From: JBOGDS01 sp050743075
GTDB lineage: Bacteria; Actinomycetota; Actinomycetes; Jiangellales; Jiangellaceae
Assembly: GCA_050743075.1 (NCBI GenBank)
Contig: JBOGDS010000107.1
Location: forward strand, 1-10,930
DNA length: 10,930 bases
Direction: 5' to 3'
The position numbers and the translations under genes are program-made. Below are positions 1 through 6,738 of this stretch, one piece after another. A model generated the notes under the pieces. That model saw only the letters and a program-made list of their open reading frames with translations. It was not told the DNA's origin and searched no databases. The stretch's first letter is position 1; each line of letters opens with the position of its first letter.

Positions 1-871
1 GTGCGCGGGCCGGCGACTGAGCCGCCGTCGCGGGCAGGAGCGGCGCCGCGACCGAGCGCAGGCGGGACGCGAACTCGGCGGCGGACGGCGGCCGGTCCGC
101 GGGATCCTTGGCCATGGCGGTGACCACGACGGCTCGCAGCGCCTCCGGGACCGACTCCGGCAACTCCGGCGGCAATTGGTCCAGATGCGCGCGCGCGACG
201 TCGACGACGTTCTCGCCGCTGAAGGGCCGCCGGCCGGCCAGGCACTCGTGCAGGACGACGCCGAGCGTGTAGACGTCGCTGGCTGCTGTGGCCGGACGTC
301 CCTGCACCTGTTCGGGTGACAGGTAGGCGGCGGCACCCAGGATCTGACCGGTCGCGGTCAGCGGGACCAGCCCGGCTGCGCGGGCGATGCCGAAGTCGGT
401 GATCTTGACGATGTCGGTGTCGGTGACGATCAGGTTGCCCGGCGTCAGGTCCCGGTGGACGACGCCCACCTCGTGGGCCGAGTGGACCGCCTCGGCGACC
501 TGCGCGATCAGTTCGGCCGCCCGCTGCTGCGCCAGCGCGCCGGACCGCGCGAGCAGTTCGGACAGCGGCTGGCCCGGCACGTACTCCTGCACCATCCACG
601 GCGGCTCGTCGGTCGCCGTCCCGTCGTCGACGTCGTGCACCCGCGCGATTCCCGGATGGGTGAGGCGAGCCGCGAGCCTGGCCTCGGTACGGAAGCGCTC
701 GACGGCGACAGGGTCCAGCGCGTACTCGGGGCGCAGCACCTTGACCGCGACGGTGCGGTCCATCCGGGTGTCGTTGGCCGCCCACACCTCGCCCATCGAG
801 CCGCCGGCGATGAAGCGGGCGAGTTCGTACCGGCCGCCGAGTACCTGGCCGGTGGCGGTCAGCGTCGTCAC
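1..871 (-). CDS. pknA: Ser/Thr protein kinase PknA (3' end missing)
   Basis: Hanks-type Ser/Thr kinase; in actinobacteria PknA phosphorylates cell-division and cell-wall proteins. About 290 codons are visible and no stop is reached, so the juxtamembrane, membrane and external parts lie off the left edge. Seen: glycine loop IAGGSMGEVW (21-30; Ala at the first Gly position, as in mycobacterial PknA), VAVK Lys44, helix-C Glu63, HRD loop with Asp141, DFG Asp159 (159-161) and YLSPEQ (183-188). The catalytic loop reads HRDLTPGN (139-146): Thr143 replaces the near-invariant Lys of HRDLKPxN. The GTG start overlaps the pbpA stop as GTGA. The kinase domain ends near residue 272 and is followed by an Ala/Pro-rich segment. 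PknA rather than PknB is inferred from position directly after pbpA and the glycine-loop match; the lost C-terminus would settle this. Confidence 0.9.
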   Translation of the reverse strand, partial: MTTLTATGQVLGGRYELARFIAGGSMGEVWAANDTRMDRTVAVKVLRPEYALDPVAVERFRTEARLAARLTHPGIARVHDVDDGTATDEPPWMVQEYVPGQPLSELLARSGALAQQRAAELIAQVAEAVHSAHEVGVVHRDLTPGNLIVTDTDIVKITDFGIARAAGLVPLTATGQILGAAAYLSPEQVQGRPATAASDVYTLGVVLHECLAGRRPFSGENVVDVARAHLDQLPPELPESVPEALRAVVVTAMAKDPADRPPSAAEFASRLRSVAAPLLPATAAQSPARA

Positions 872-2328
872 GACCCCAGCACCGCCTGCATGACGGCCCG
901 GGCAACCGGAGCGGCCAGCCGACCGCCGGCGATGTCGGTGGCCTCGGTATCTGGGGCGTCTTCGATGACGACCGCGACGGCGACCTGTGGGTCGTCGGCC
1001 GGGGCGAACGACGTGAACCAGGCGTACGGCGGCCGCTCGGGCGCGCTCTCCGCGGTGCCGGTCTTGCCGGCGACCTGGACGCCGTCGATCTGGGCGTTCT
1101 CACCGGTGCCCCGGTCGACGACGTTGACCATCATGTCGGTGATCTCCTGGGCCGTCTCGGTCGAGACGGCCCAGGACAGCACCCGGGGCTCGGTCTGGTC
1201 GAGCAGTTCCAGATCGGGCGCCCGCACCTCCTGGACCAGGTAGGGGTCCATCAGGTCGCCGTCGTTGGCGATCGCGGCCGACACCATCGCCATCTGCAAA
1301 GGCGTCGCCCGCACGTCGAACTGCCCGATCGCCGACAGGGCCGTCTGCGGTGGGTCCGGATCGAGCGGGAAGACACTCTCGGCGGCGTTCAGGTCGTCCG
1401 CGGTCAGGGGCGTGCTGTTGAAGCCGAATCGCTCGGCCTGCTCACGCAGGGCGTCGTCGCCGAGGTCGTTACCGAGGAACGCGAAGGCCGTGTTGCACGA
1501 GATGCGCAACGCGTTGACCAGGTCGGTCTGGTCATTGGGCCCGCACGGCCGCCCGCTCTGGTTGGGCAGGTTGACCGTGGACTGTGGCAGGTCGTACTCG
1601 GCCGGGGCCGGCACCACGGAGTCGGGCTCGTACCGGCCGGAGTCCAAGGCTGCGGCCAGTGTCACGATCTTGAACGACGAGCCGGGCGGCAGCGTCTGGG
1701 CGATCGCCCGGTTGCGGTCGGGCTTCGCCGGGTCGGCGACCAGGGCGTCGTGGGCCGCCTGCTGCTCCTCGACCGAGTGGCTGGCCAGGGGGTTGGGGTC
1801 GTACGAAGGCTTGCTGACCATGGCCAGGATGGCGCCGGTTCGAGGATCGAGGGCGACGACGGCTCCGGTGTTGTCGCCCAGCGCGTCGTACGCGGCTTCC
1901 TGAGCGGCCGCGTTGATGGTGAGCTGGACGGCGCCACCTTGCGGCTGCCGGTTGGTCACCAGGTCGACCAGGCGCCGCACGAACAGCCGGTCGTCGTCGC
2001 CGGAGAGGATCGGGTTCTGCGCCCGCTCCACGGCGGTCCGTCCGAACACGAACGAGTAGTACCCGGTGACGGGCGCGTAAAGCGGGCCGTTCGCGTACTG
2101 GCGCAGATAGCCGAGCTCACCGTCGGTCGGCACGGAGCGCGCGACCGGGGTGTCGCCGACGAGGATCGGGCCACGCTGGCGGGCGTACTCGTCGAGCAGG
2201 ACCCGGCGGTTGTCGGAGCGCTCGTTGAGATCGTCGGCCTGGAACGCCTGCACGTACGTGATGTTGGCGAGCAGGGCGACGCACAGCAGCATGCAGCCCG
2301 CGGCGACCCTGCGGATCGGGGAGTTCAC
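868..2328 (-). CDS. pbpA: Penicillin-binding protein A, class B transpeptidase
   Basis: 486-residue peptidoglycan D,D-transpeptidase that would crosslink glycan made by its SEDS partner RodA, encoded immediately upstream. An N-terminal membrane anchor (about 7-28) is followed by a short non-catalytic region and the transpeptidase domain (about 155-480). All three penicillin-binding motifs are visible: SSFK with nucleophile Ser217 and Lys220, SCN at 277-279, and KTGTAE at 422-427. Length matches mycobacterial PbpA (about 490). The GTG start was chosen because it overlaps the rodA stop (GTGA), has GGTGAGG-type complementarity just upstream, and puts the hydrophobic anchor at the N-terminus. The long in-frame extension upstream is only the shadow of rodA. 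The protein ends in Ser-stop within a TCGTGA junction to pknA. Confidence 0.95.
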   Translation of the reverse strand: MNSPIRRVAAGCMLLCVALLANITYVQAFQADDLNERSDNRRVLLDEYARQRGPILVGDTPVARSVPTDGELGYLRQYANGPLYAPVTGYYSFVFGRTAVERAQNPILSGDDDRLFVRRLVDLVTNRQPQGGAVQLTINAAAQEAAYDALGDNTGAVVALDPRTGAILAMVSKPSYDPNPLASHSVEEQQAAHDALVADPAKPDRNRAIAQTLPPGSSFKIVTLAAALDSGRYEPDSVVPAPAEYDLPQSTVNLPNQSGRPCGPNDQTDLVNALRISCNTAFAFLGNDLGDDALREQAERFGFNSTPLTADDLNAAESVFPLDPDPPQTALSAIGQFDVRATPLQMAMVSAAIANDGDLMDPYLVQEVRAPDLELLDQTEPRVLSWAVSTETAQEITDMMVNVVDRGTGENAQIDGVQVAGKTGTAESAPERPPYAWFTSFAPADDPQVAVAVVIEDAPDTEATDIAGGRLAAPVARAVMQAVLGS

Positions 2329-3719
2329 GACAGCCTCACCACCTGGGTCTCGGCCTCGTCGACCGCGACCGGCGCAGCTGTGGGCACCGGGCGGCGGGCC
2401 GCGTCGGAGAGCCGGATCAGCAGCGCGACGAGCACCCAGTTCATGATCAGCGACGAGCCGCCGAGGGACAGGAACGGCGTGGTGAGGCCGGTCAGCGGGA
2501 TCAGCTTGGTGACGCCGCCGACCACGATGAACACCTGCAGGAGCAGTCCGGCCGCGAGGCCGGTGGCGAGGAGCTTGCCGAACGGGTCGCGCAGCACCAG
2601 GGCGGCCCGCAGGCCGCGCGACGCGAGCAGCGCGTAGATCAGGATGATCGCCATCAGGCCGGCGAGGCCCAACTCCTCCCCGAAGGCTGAGGCGATGAAG
2701 TCGCTCTCGGCAAACGGCACGAGGTCCGGCCTGCCACGGCCCAGGCCCGTCCCGATCGGGCCCCCGTACGCCAGGCCGTACAGCGACTGGACGATCTGGA
2801 AGAACTGGTCCGGTGCGGCGAACGGGTCGAGCCATCCGTCGATGCGGGCCTGCACGTGCCCGAACGCCGCGTTGGCGGCCAGCCCGCCGAGCAGGAACAG
2901 CACGAGACCCACGACGATCCACGACATCCGCTCGGTGGCCACGTAGATCATCAGCACGAAGATGCCGAACAGCAGCAGCGACGGGCCCAGGTCGCGCTGG
3001 AACGCCAGAATCCCGAGGGCCGTGAGCCAGACGATGAGGATCGGGCCCAGGTCCCGCGCCCTGGGCAGGTCGACCCCCAGTACCCGGCGGCCGGCGAGTG
3101 CCAGCGCGTCCTTGGTGCGGACGAGGTAGCCGGCGAACGCGATGATCAGGACGATCTTGGCAGCTTCGCCGGGTTGGAACGTCAGCGACCCGATCCGGAT
3201 CCAGATCTGGGCACCCCGCACCTCGTGGCCGATGGCGGGAAGCAGCGGCAGCAGCAACAGCAGGATCCCGCCCAGGCCGGCGGTGTACGTGAGCCGGGTC
3301 AGCACCCGGTGGTCGCGGATCACCACGAGCACCAGGACGAACAGCACGACCCCGACGACCATCCAGGTGAGCTGGACCGGCGCGTTGAGATCGGGCGCGG
3401 ACTCCCCGGCCTGCCGGGCAACCTCGGCGTCCGCGCGGTCGAGCCGGTGGATCATGGCCAGGCCCAGCCCGTTGAGCGTCACAACGAGGGGCAGGATCAC
3501 TGGATCTGCGTATGGGGCCCAGCGGCGGACCGCCACGTGCGCGATCCCGGTGATCACGATCAGGCCGGCCATGTAGGCGAGCGCGTTCGGCGGGACCCGG
3601 CCGAGAGCACCGAGATCGACGGCGACGTACGCCGCGGTCGCGATGCCGACGGCGAACAGGAGCAGCGCGAGCTCCGTCCCCCGTCCGCGGCGCGGCAGGA
3701 AGGAGCTGTCACCGCTCAC
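2325..3719 (-). CDS. rodA: SEDS peptidoglycan glycosyltransferase RodA/FtsW type
   Basis: 464-residue polytopic membrane protein of the SEDS family, which polymerises lipid II into glycan strands with a class B PBP partner. About ten hydrophobic segments run from residue 17 to 437. Family signatures visible: FQPGEAAK (181-188), QRDLGPSLL (241-249), the extracytoplasmic WLDP loop (296-299; Asp298 is in the position I expect for the catalytic Asp), GGPIGTGLGRG (319-329) and the final PFLSLGGSSL (415-424). RodA is preferred to FtsW because it sits between pstP and pbpA, as in mycobacterial Rv0017c, which has a similar length (about 469). The GTG start overlaps the pstP stop; the stop overlaps pbpA. 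The C-terminal tail (about 438-464) is short and hydrophilic. Confidence 0.94.
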   Translation of the reverse strand: MSGDSSFLPRRGRGTELALLLFAVGIATAAYVAVDLGALGRVPPNALAYMAGLIVITGIAHVAVRRWAPYADPVILPLVVTLNGLGLAMIHRLDRADAEVARQAGESAPDLNAPVQLTWMVVGVVLFVLVLVVIRDHRVLTRLTYTAGLGGILLLLLPLLPAIGHEVRGAQIWIRIGSLTFQPGEAAKIVLIIAFAGYLVRTKDALALAGRRVLGVDLPRARDLGPILIVWLTALGILAFQRDLGPSLLLFGIFVLMIYVATERMSWIVVGLVLFLLGGLAANAAFGHVQARIDGWLDPFAAPDQFFQIVQSLYGLAYGGPIGTGLGRGRPDLVPFAESDFIASAFGEELGLAGLMAIILIYALLASRGLRAALVLRDPFGKLLATGLAAGLLLQVFIVVGGVTKLIPLTGLTTPFLSLGGSSLIMNWVLVALLIRLSDAARRPVPTAAPVAVDEAETQVVRLS

Positions 3720-5143
3720 GACAGCTCCGTGCAGTCCAGCCCGGGATAGCCGGGCGGCGCCGTCGGAAGGGGTGTCGGAATGAGTGTCGGTGTGGGTGTC
3801 GCCGGGCTGGCCGGCGTGGTAGCCCCGGGAGTGGGCGGCGGTGCGAGCGTGGGTGTGGAGGTCGGTGTCGGTGTGGGGGTCGGCGTCGGCATGGGCTCGT
3901 TCTCCTGACAGGCGGCGCGCCGTAGCCGCTCGACGATCGCCTCGGCCTCGGTCAGGTCGTCGGCCGGCATCGTGCTCGCCACCTGGTCCCTGTACAGCTC
4001 GGGAAGCGATCCGATCGGCAGGTCGGCAGCGATGGCGTGCACGTTGGAGAGCCGCACCGGGCCGACCTCCTGGTCGATGCCGCGGAAGATGGCCACCTCG
4101 CCGGCCTGGTCGCCGACGTAGTACTGCCCGCTGACGTAGTCGTCGGCCAGCCGGAAACCGGCCCAGGCGACGGCGGCGACGACGGCCACGACCGCCAGCC
4201 GGCGCAGCCAGCGGTAGCGCCGCGGCGGCTGCGGCGCGTATCGAAGCTCCTCCTGGTCCACCACTGTGTGGCCGGCCGACCGGCTGCCGGAGCCGTCCGA
4301 CGACCTGAGCAGGCTGCGCATCGCGGCGCCGGCGCTGCGCCGGGGCCGCGACGTTGGCTTCTCCCCCGACGCCGCGCCGACCAGGAACGCCTCGGCGGTG
4401 TCGTCGGCTGACGGGGGGTTGTCTGTCTCGATCACGTCGGCGAGCAGGCACGTCACGTTGTCCGGTGCGCCGCCCTTGAGGGCGAGCTGGACGAGTGCGT
4501 CGGCGGCCGCGGTCAGGTCGGCGTGCTCGACCATGGCATCGCGCATCGTCTCGTCGCGGACGACGTCGGACAGGCCGTCACTGCAGATCAGGATCCGGTC
4601 GCCGCCCTGGACCTCGATCAGCTCCAGGTCGGGCTCGGAGTCGGTGTCACCCTGCAGGGCACGCAGGATCATCGACCGCGCCGGGTGGACGCGCGCCTCG
4701 TCGCGGGTGATCCGCCCCTCGTCGACCAGCGACTGGACGAACGTGTGGTCGCGGGTGATCTGTCGCAGCTCGCCGCCCCTGAGCAGGTAACCCCTGGAGT
4801 CGCCGATGTGGGCGAGTGCGAGCGACTGCCCGGTCCAGAGCAGCGCGGTCAGCGTGGTACCCATGCCGTGGCGTTTGGGGTCGCGCGCCACGATGCGCCG
4901 GATCCGCTCGTTGGCGGCCTGGACGGCCGTCGCCATCGCCTCCAGCGGGTCACCGTCGGTACCGGCGTTCTCGATCTGGACGAGCTCCTCGATCGTGGCG
5001 GCGCTCGCGACCTCGCCGGCGGCGTGGCCGCCCATGCCGTCGGCCAGCGCGAGCAGGCGCGGGCCGGCGTAGGCGGAGTCCTCGTTCCCCTCGCGGACCA
5101 GGCCGACGTCGGTGCGCGCGACGTACCGGAGCGTCAATGGCAT
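3716..5143 (-). CDS. pstP: PP2C-family Ser/Thr phosphatase PstP
   Basis: 475-residue membrane-bound metal-dependent phosphatase that reverses PknA/PknB phosphorylation. The catalytic domain spans about 6-238 with PP2C motifs: REGNEDS (17-23), ADGMGGH with metal ligand Asp35, GMGTT (93-97), IGDSRG (113-118), ICSDGLSD with Asp189, and GAPDNVT with Asp228. After a linker comes one membrane segment (about 315-332), an external domain (about 333-410), and a low-complexity Thr-Pro tail (about 418-460). The only two Cys residues of the external part, Cys412 and Cys471, flank that tail. The ATG start follows the fhaB stop by 10 bases with only a weak GTAGG upstream, so reinitiation is plausible. Mycobacterial PstP (514) has the same layout. 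Confidence 0.95.
   Translation of the reverse strand: MPLTLRYVARTDVGLVREGNEDSAYAGPRLLALADGMGGHAAGEVASAATIEELVQIENAGTDGDPLEAMATAVQAANERIRRIVARDPKRHGMGTTLTALLWTGQSLALAHIGDSRGYLLRGGELRQITRDHTFVQSLVDEGRITRDEARVHPARSMILRALQGDTDSEPDLELIEVQGGDRILICSDGLSDVVRDETMRDAMVEHADLTAAADALVQLALKGGAPDNVTCLLADVIETDNPPSADDTAEAFLVGAASGEKPTSRPRRSAGAAMRSLLRSSDGSGSRSAGHTVVDQEELRYAPQPPRRYRWLRRLAVVAVVAAVAWAGFRLADDYVSGQYYVGDQAGEVAIFRGIDQEVGPVRLSNVHAIAADLPIGSLPELYRDQVASTMPADDLTEAEAIVERLRRAACQENEPMPTPTPTPTPTSTPTLAPPPTPGATTPASPATPTPTLIPTPLPTAPPGYPGLDCTELS
3764..3892 (-). repeat. Thr-Pro low-complexity coding repeat in pstP
   Basis: Codons for residues about 418-460 of PstP are dominated by alternating ACC/ACA/ACT and CCG/CCC/CCA, giving PTPTPTPTPTSTPT and later TPTPTLIPTPLPT. 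On the plus strand this reads as degenerate GGTGTC/GGTGTG hexamers. Such tracts are prone to slippage. Placement after a single membrane segment implies an extracytoplasmic, extended and possibly O-glycosylated stalk or tail (inference). Confidence 0.8.
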
Positions 5144-5153
5144 GCGTCGTGGC

Positions 5154-5621
5154 CTACTTCCGAAGCTCCAGGACGGTCTTGCCGAGCCGGACCCGGCTCT
5201 TCGCGCTGACCGGGGTGGGGCGGGTGAGCCGGTCGTTGCCGATGTAGGTGCCGTTGGTCGAGCCGAGGTCCTCGACATACCACTGGCCTTCGTGGAGCAG
5301 GAGCCGCGCATGCTGTGTGGACACGTACTCGTCGGCGAGCGGCATGGTGCACTCGGGGCCGCGGCCAAAGGTCACCGGGGCGCGCTCCAGCGGGACGGCG
5401 CGGTCCTTGTCCGGCCCGTCGATGATGACGACCCGGGACGGCGCGCTGCGCGAGGGCTTGGGCTGCCTGGCCGGCTTGGCGGCGGCACGGTTCTCCTTGG
5501 GTGGCTTGGTCGGACGCACGCCGAACAGGTCGGCGCGCATCGCTGAAGTCACCGATAGGATGAGCAGCCAGAGCACGGCGAGGAAGCCCAGCTTGATGAC
5601 CGTGAGGGTCAGCTCCGACAC
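5154..5621 (-). CDS. fhaB: Membrane-anchored FHA-domain protein FhaB
   Basis: 155 residues, the same length as mycobacterial FhaB (Rv0019c). An N-terminal hydrophobic segment (about 5-27) anchors it, followed by a Lys/Pro/Arg-rich linker (about 35-62) and a single FHA domain (about 64-153). The phospho-Thr-binding signatures are intact: TFGRG (84-88), STQHAR (101-106) and LGSTNGTYIG (119-128). Family role: binds phospho-Thr partners of the PknA/PknB system and ties cell-wall synthesis or division proteins to it. The GTG start is fixed by a perfect GGAGGTGA at 5633-5626, which is also the end of fhaA including its stop, leaving only a 4-base gap between the genes. PstP follows after 10 bases. 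Confidence 0.93.
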   Translation of the reverse strand: MSELTLTVIKLGFLAVLWLLILSVTSAMRADLFGVRPTKPPKENRAAAKPARQPKPSRSAPSRVVIIDGPDKDRAVPLERAPVTFGRGPECTMPLADEYVSTQHARLLLHEGQWYVEDLGSTNGTYIGNDRLTRPTPVSAKSRVRLGKTVLELRK

Positions 5622-5625
5622 CCGC

Positions 5626-5633
5626 TCACCTCC
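5626..5633 (-). promoter_or_regulatory. fhaB ribosome binding site overlapping the fhaA stop
   Basis: GGAGGTGA on the minus strand is fully complementary to the 16S 3' end. Its TGA is the fhaA stop codon, and GGAGG lies 7 bases before the fhaB GTG. This decides the fhaB start and suggests ribosomes finishing fhaA reload at fhaB. Confidence 0.8.
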
Positions 5634-6345
5634 GCGGGGTTCGGCGGTGGACGTCGACGATCGTGGAACCGAGCACGATACGGGAGCCGTCGGAAAGCGG
5701 GGCCTGCGCGGCCCGGACTCCGTCGACGACGGTGCCATTGGTCGAGCCGAGGTCGACGACGATGATCTGGGCATCCGGACCGCTGCCGGTGACGCGGATC
5801 TCGGCATGCCGCCGCGAGACGCCGGGGTCGTCGATGCGCAGGTCGCACTCGCTACCACGGCCGAGCACGAGCCCGGGCGCGACGACCGGGTGCTGGGTGC
5901 CGTTGATGACCAGGTAGGCGGCGGCGCTGCGCTCGGTGCTCTCGGTGGGTGCGTACGTCGCGCCACGGTCGACGCCCGCGCGCACGGTGCTGCGTACACG
6001 AAACTGGCCGGTGCCCAGGTCGTCATGCTCCTCGAAGGCGACGGTGACCGGGCCGGTGAAGGCATAGTGCTGGAGCTCGGCGTGCTCGCGGACGAGGTCG
6101 ACCAGCTCGTGGGCCAGCGTTGCCGTGTACGGCGCAAGGCGGCCGTGGTCGCTCGGACCCAGCTCGATAACGAAGTCGTTGGGGACGAGGGAGCGCTCAC
6201 GCGTGACGATCTGGGCGTTGTTGTCGAGCTCCCGCTGGAGTGCGGCCGCGATCTCGACCGGCTGCACCTCGGCGCGGAACGCCTTCGTGAACGCTCCGGT
6301 GACCAAACCCTCGAGGCGGCGCTCGAAACGCTGCAGAACGCCCAT
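5626..6345 (-). CDS. fhaA: FHA-domain protein FhaA with DUF3662 N-terminal domain
   Basis: 239-residue cytoplasmic adaptor and first gene of the cell-wall signalling operon. Residues about 1-120 form the conserved N-terminal domain (DUF3662) found in FhaA proteins, starting MGVLQRFERRLEGL. A short linker (about 121-143) leads into a C-terminal FHA domain (about 144-233) with LGRGSECDLR (161-170), SRRHAE (177-182) and LGSTNGT (199-205). Mycobacterial FhaA is about 527 residues because of a long disordered linker; here the linker is minimal. In mycobacteria FhaA is phosphorylated by PknB and binds MviN/MurJ through its FHA domain; a similar role is inferred. The ATG start has a strong AGGAGG 5 bases upstream. 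The longer in-frame extension runs antisense through the tRNA and is not real. Confidence 0.93.
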   Translation of the reverse strand: MGVLQRFERRLEGLVTGAFTKAFRAEVQPVEIAAALQRELDNNAQIVTRERSLVPNDFVIELGPSDHGRLAPYTATLAHELVDLVREHAELQHYAFTGPVTVAFEEHDDLGTGQFRVRSTVRAGVDRGATYAPTESTERSAAAYLVINGTQHPVVAPGLVLGRGSECDLRIDDPGVSRRHAEIRVTGSGPDAQIIVVDLGSTNGTVVDGVRAAQAPLSDGSRIVLGSTIVDVHRRTPRR

Positions 6346-6356
6346 GGCCACCTCCT
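6346..6356 (-). promoter_or_regulatory. fhaA ribosome binding site
   Basis: AGGAGGTGG on the minus strand, with AGGAGG ending 5 bases before the fhaA ATG. It fixes that start against upstream alternatives. Confidence 0.8.
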
Positions 6357-6393
6357 CTTCCCGCTGACCCCGCCAATCGGCGCCTGATGCACG

Positions 6394-6399
6394 ATCGTA
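6394..6399 (-). promoter_or_regulatory. Possible -10 element of the fhaA operon promoter
   Basis: TACGAT on the minus strand fits the actinobacterial TAnnnT -10 pattern and lies about 48 bases upstream of the fhaA ATG. No convincing -35 hexamer is visible at 16-18 bases, so this is tentative. It is the best candidate in the roughly 150-base gap between fhaA and the divergent tRNA. Confidence 0.3.
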
Positions 6400-6453
6400 G
6401 CCAGCACCGTGTCCGCGACGTATCACGCGGTCAGCGCGCCGTCGGCACCGTGT

Positions 6454-6459
6454 TAGCCT
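6454..6459 (+). promoter_or_regulatory. Possible -10 element for the tRNA-Leu
   Basis: TAGCCT (TAnnnT) on the plus strand, 35 bases before the mature tRNA 5' end. This would give a leader of roughly 28 bases to be removed by RNase P. No clear -35 is seen. Confidence 0.25.
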
Positions 6460-6494
6460 GTTCCGGCCGCCTGGCGTTCCTCGGTCGGCAGCGC

Positions 6495-6578
6495 GCGCGA
6501 GTGGCGGAACAGGCAGACGCGCACGGTTCAGGTCCGTGTGTCCGCAAGGACGTGGGGGTTCAACTCCCCCCTCGCGCA
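6495..6578 (+). tRNA. tRNA-Leu, anticodon CAG
   Basis: Full cloverleaf. The 7-base acceptor strand GCGCGAG (6495-6501) pairs with CTCGCGC (6571-6577), followed by discriminator A at 6578. The anticodon arm is CACGG-TTCAGGT-CCGTG with anticodon CAG, reading CUG codons. A long class II variable arm, GTCC-GCAA-GGAC, is diagnostic of Leu/Ser. The T arm is GGGGG-TTCAACT-CCCCC. The 3' CCA is not encoded (CCC follows the discriminator), so CCA-adding enzyme is needed. A leucine tRNA next to fhaA is conserved in mycobacteria and other actinobacteria. Confidence 0.96.
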
Positions 6579-6583
6579 CCCAG

Positions 6584-6602
6584 GGGTGTTCACAGAACAC
6601 CC
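6584..6602 (+). terminator. Hairpin after the tRNA-Leu
   Basis: GGGTGTT-CACAG-AACACCC: a perfect 7-bp stem with a 5-base loop starting 6 bases after the mature tRNA end. There is no T-tract, as is common for actinobacterial terminators. It could also be a 3' processing signal. Confidence 0.5.
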
Positions 6603-6738
6603 GCGTTCGGATTCACACAATTCCGCCTCGTCGGGTGGTCCAATCCCGACCGCGGTTCGGGACACTCGGGACGACTCCTCGGCTGGAGCGCTGGGGGCCG
6701 GTGCAAGACCTCTGCGACTTGGCCTCCCACTCAATGGG
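6603..6738. other. Gap between convergent tRNA and methyltransferase
   Basis: No credible ORF is seen here. One weak inverted repeat, TCCCGA (6644-6649) and TCGGGA (6657-6662) with a 7-base loop, sits about 80 bases past the methyltransferase stop and could end that minus-strand transcript. No copy of the tRNA 3' end was found that would mark an integration site. Confidence 0.4.

Noticed and set aside
779..814. Ala instead of the first Gly in the PknA glycine loop (IAGGSMG) as a defect
   Set aside because: Mycobacterial PknA has the same Ala (IATGGMG), so it is a family trait and supports the PknA call.
2856..3749. A 297-codon plus-strand ORF antisense to rodA, and similar long plus-strand ORFs over pknA, pbpA, pstP and fhaA
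   Set aside because: Long antisense ORFs are expected in GC-rich DNA. Their translations are low-complexity and His/Gln/Asp- or Arg-rich, with no recognisable domain, while the minus strand carries well-known families with intact motifs.
3764..3892. GGTGTC-like hexamers as a CRISPR or regulatory repeat array
   Set aside because: They are degenerate codons for an in-frame Thr-Pro tract in PstP, with no spacers.
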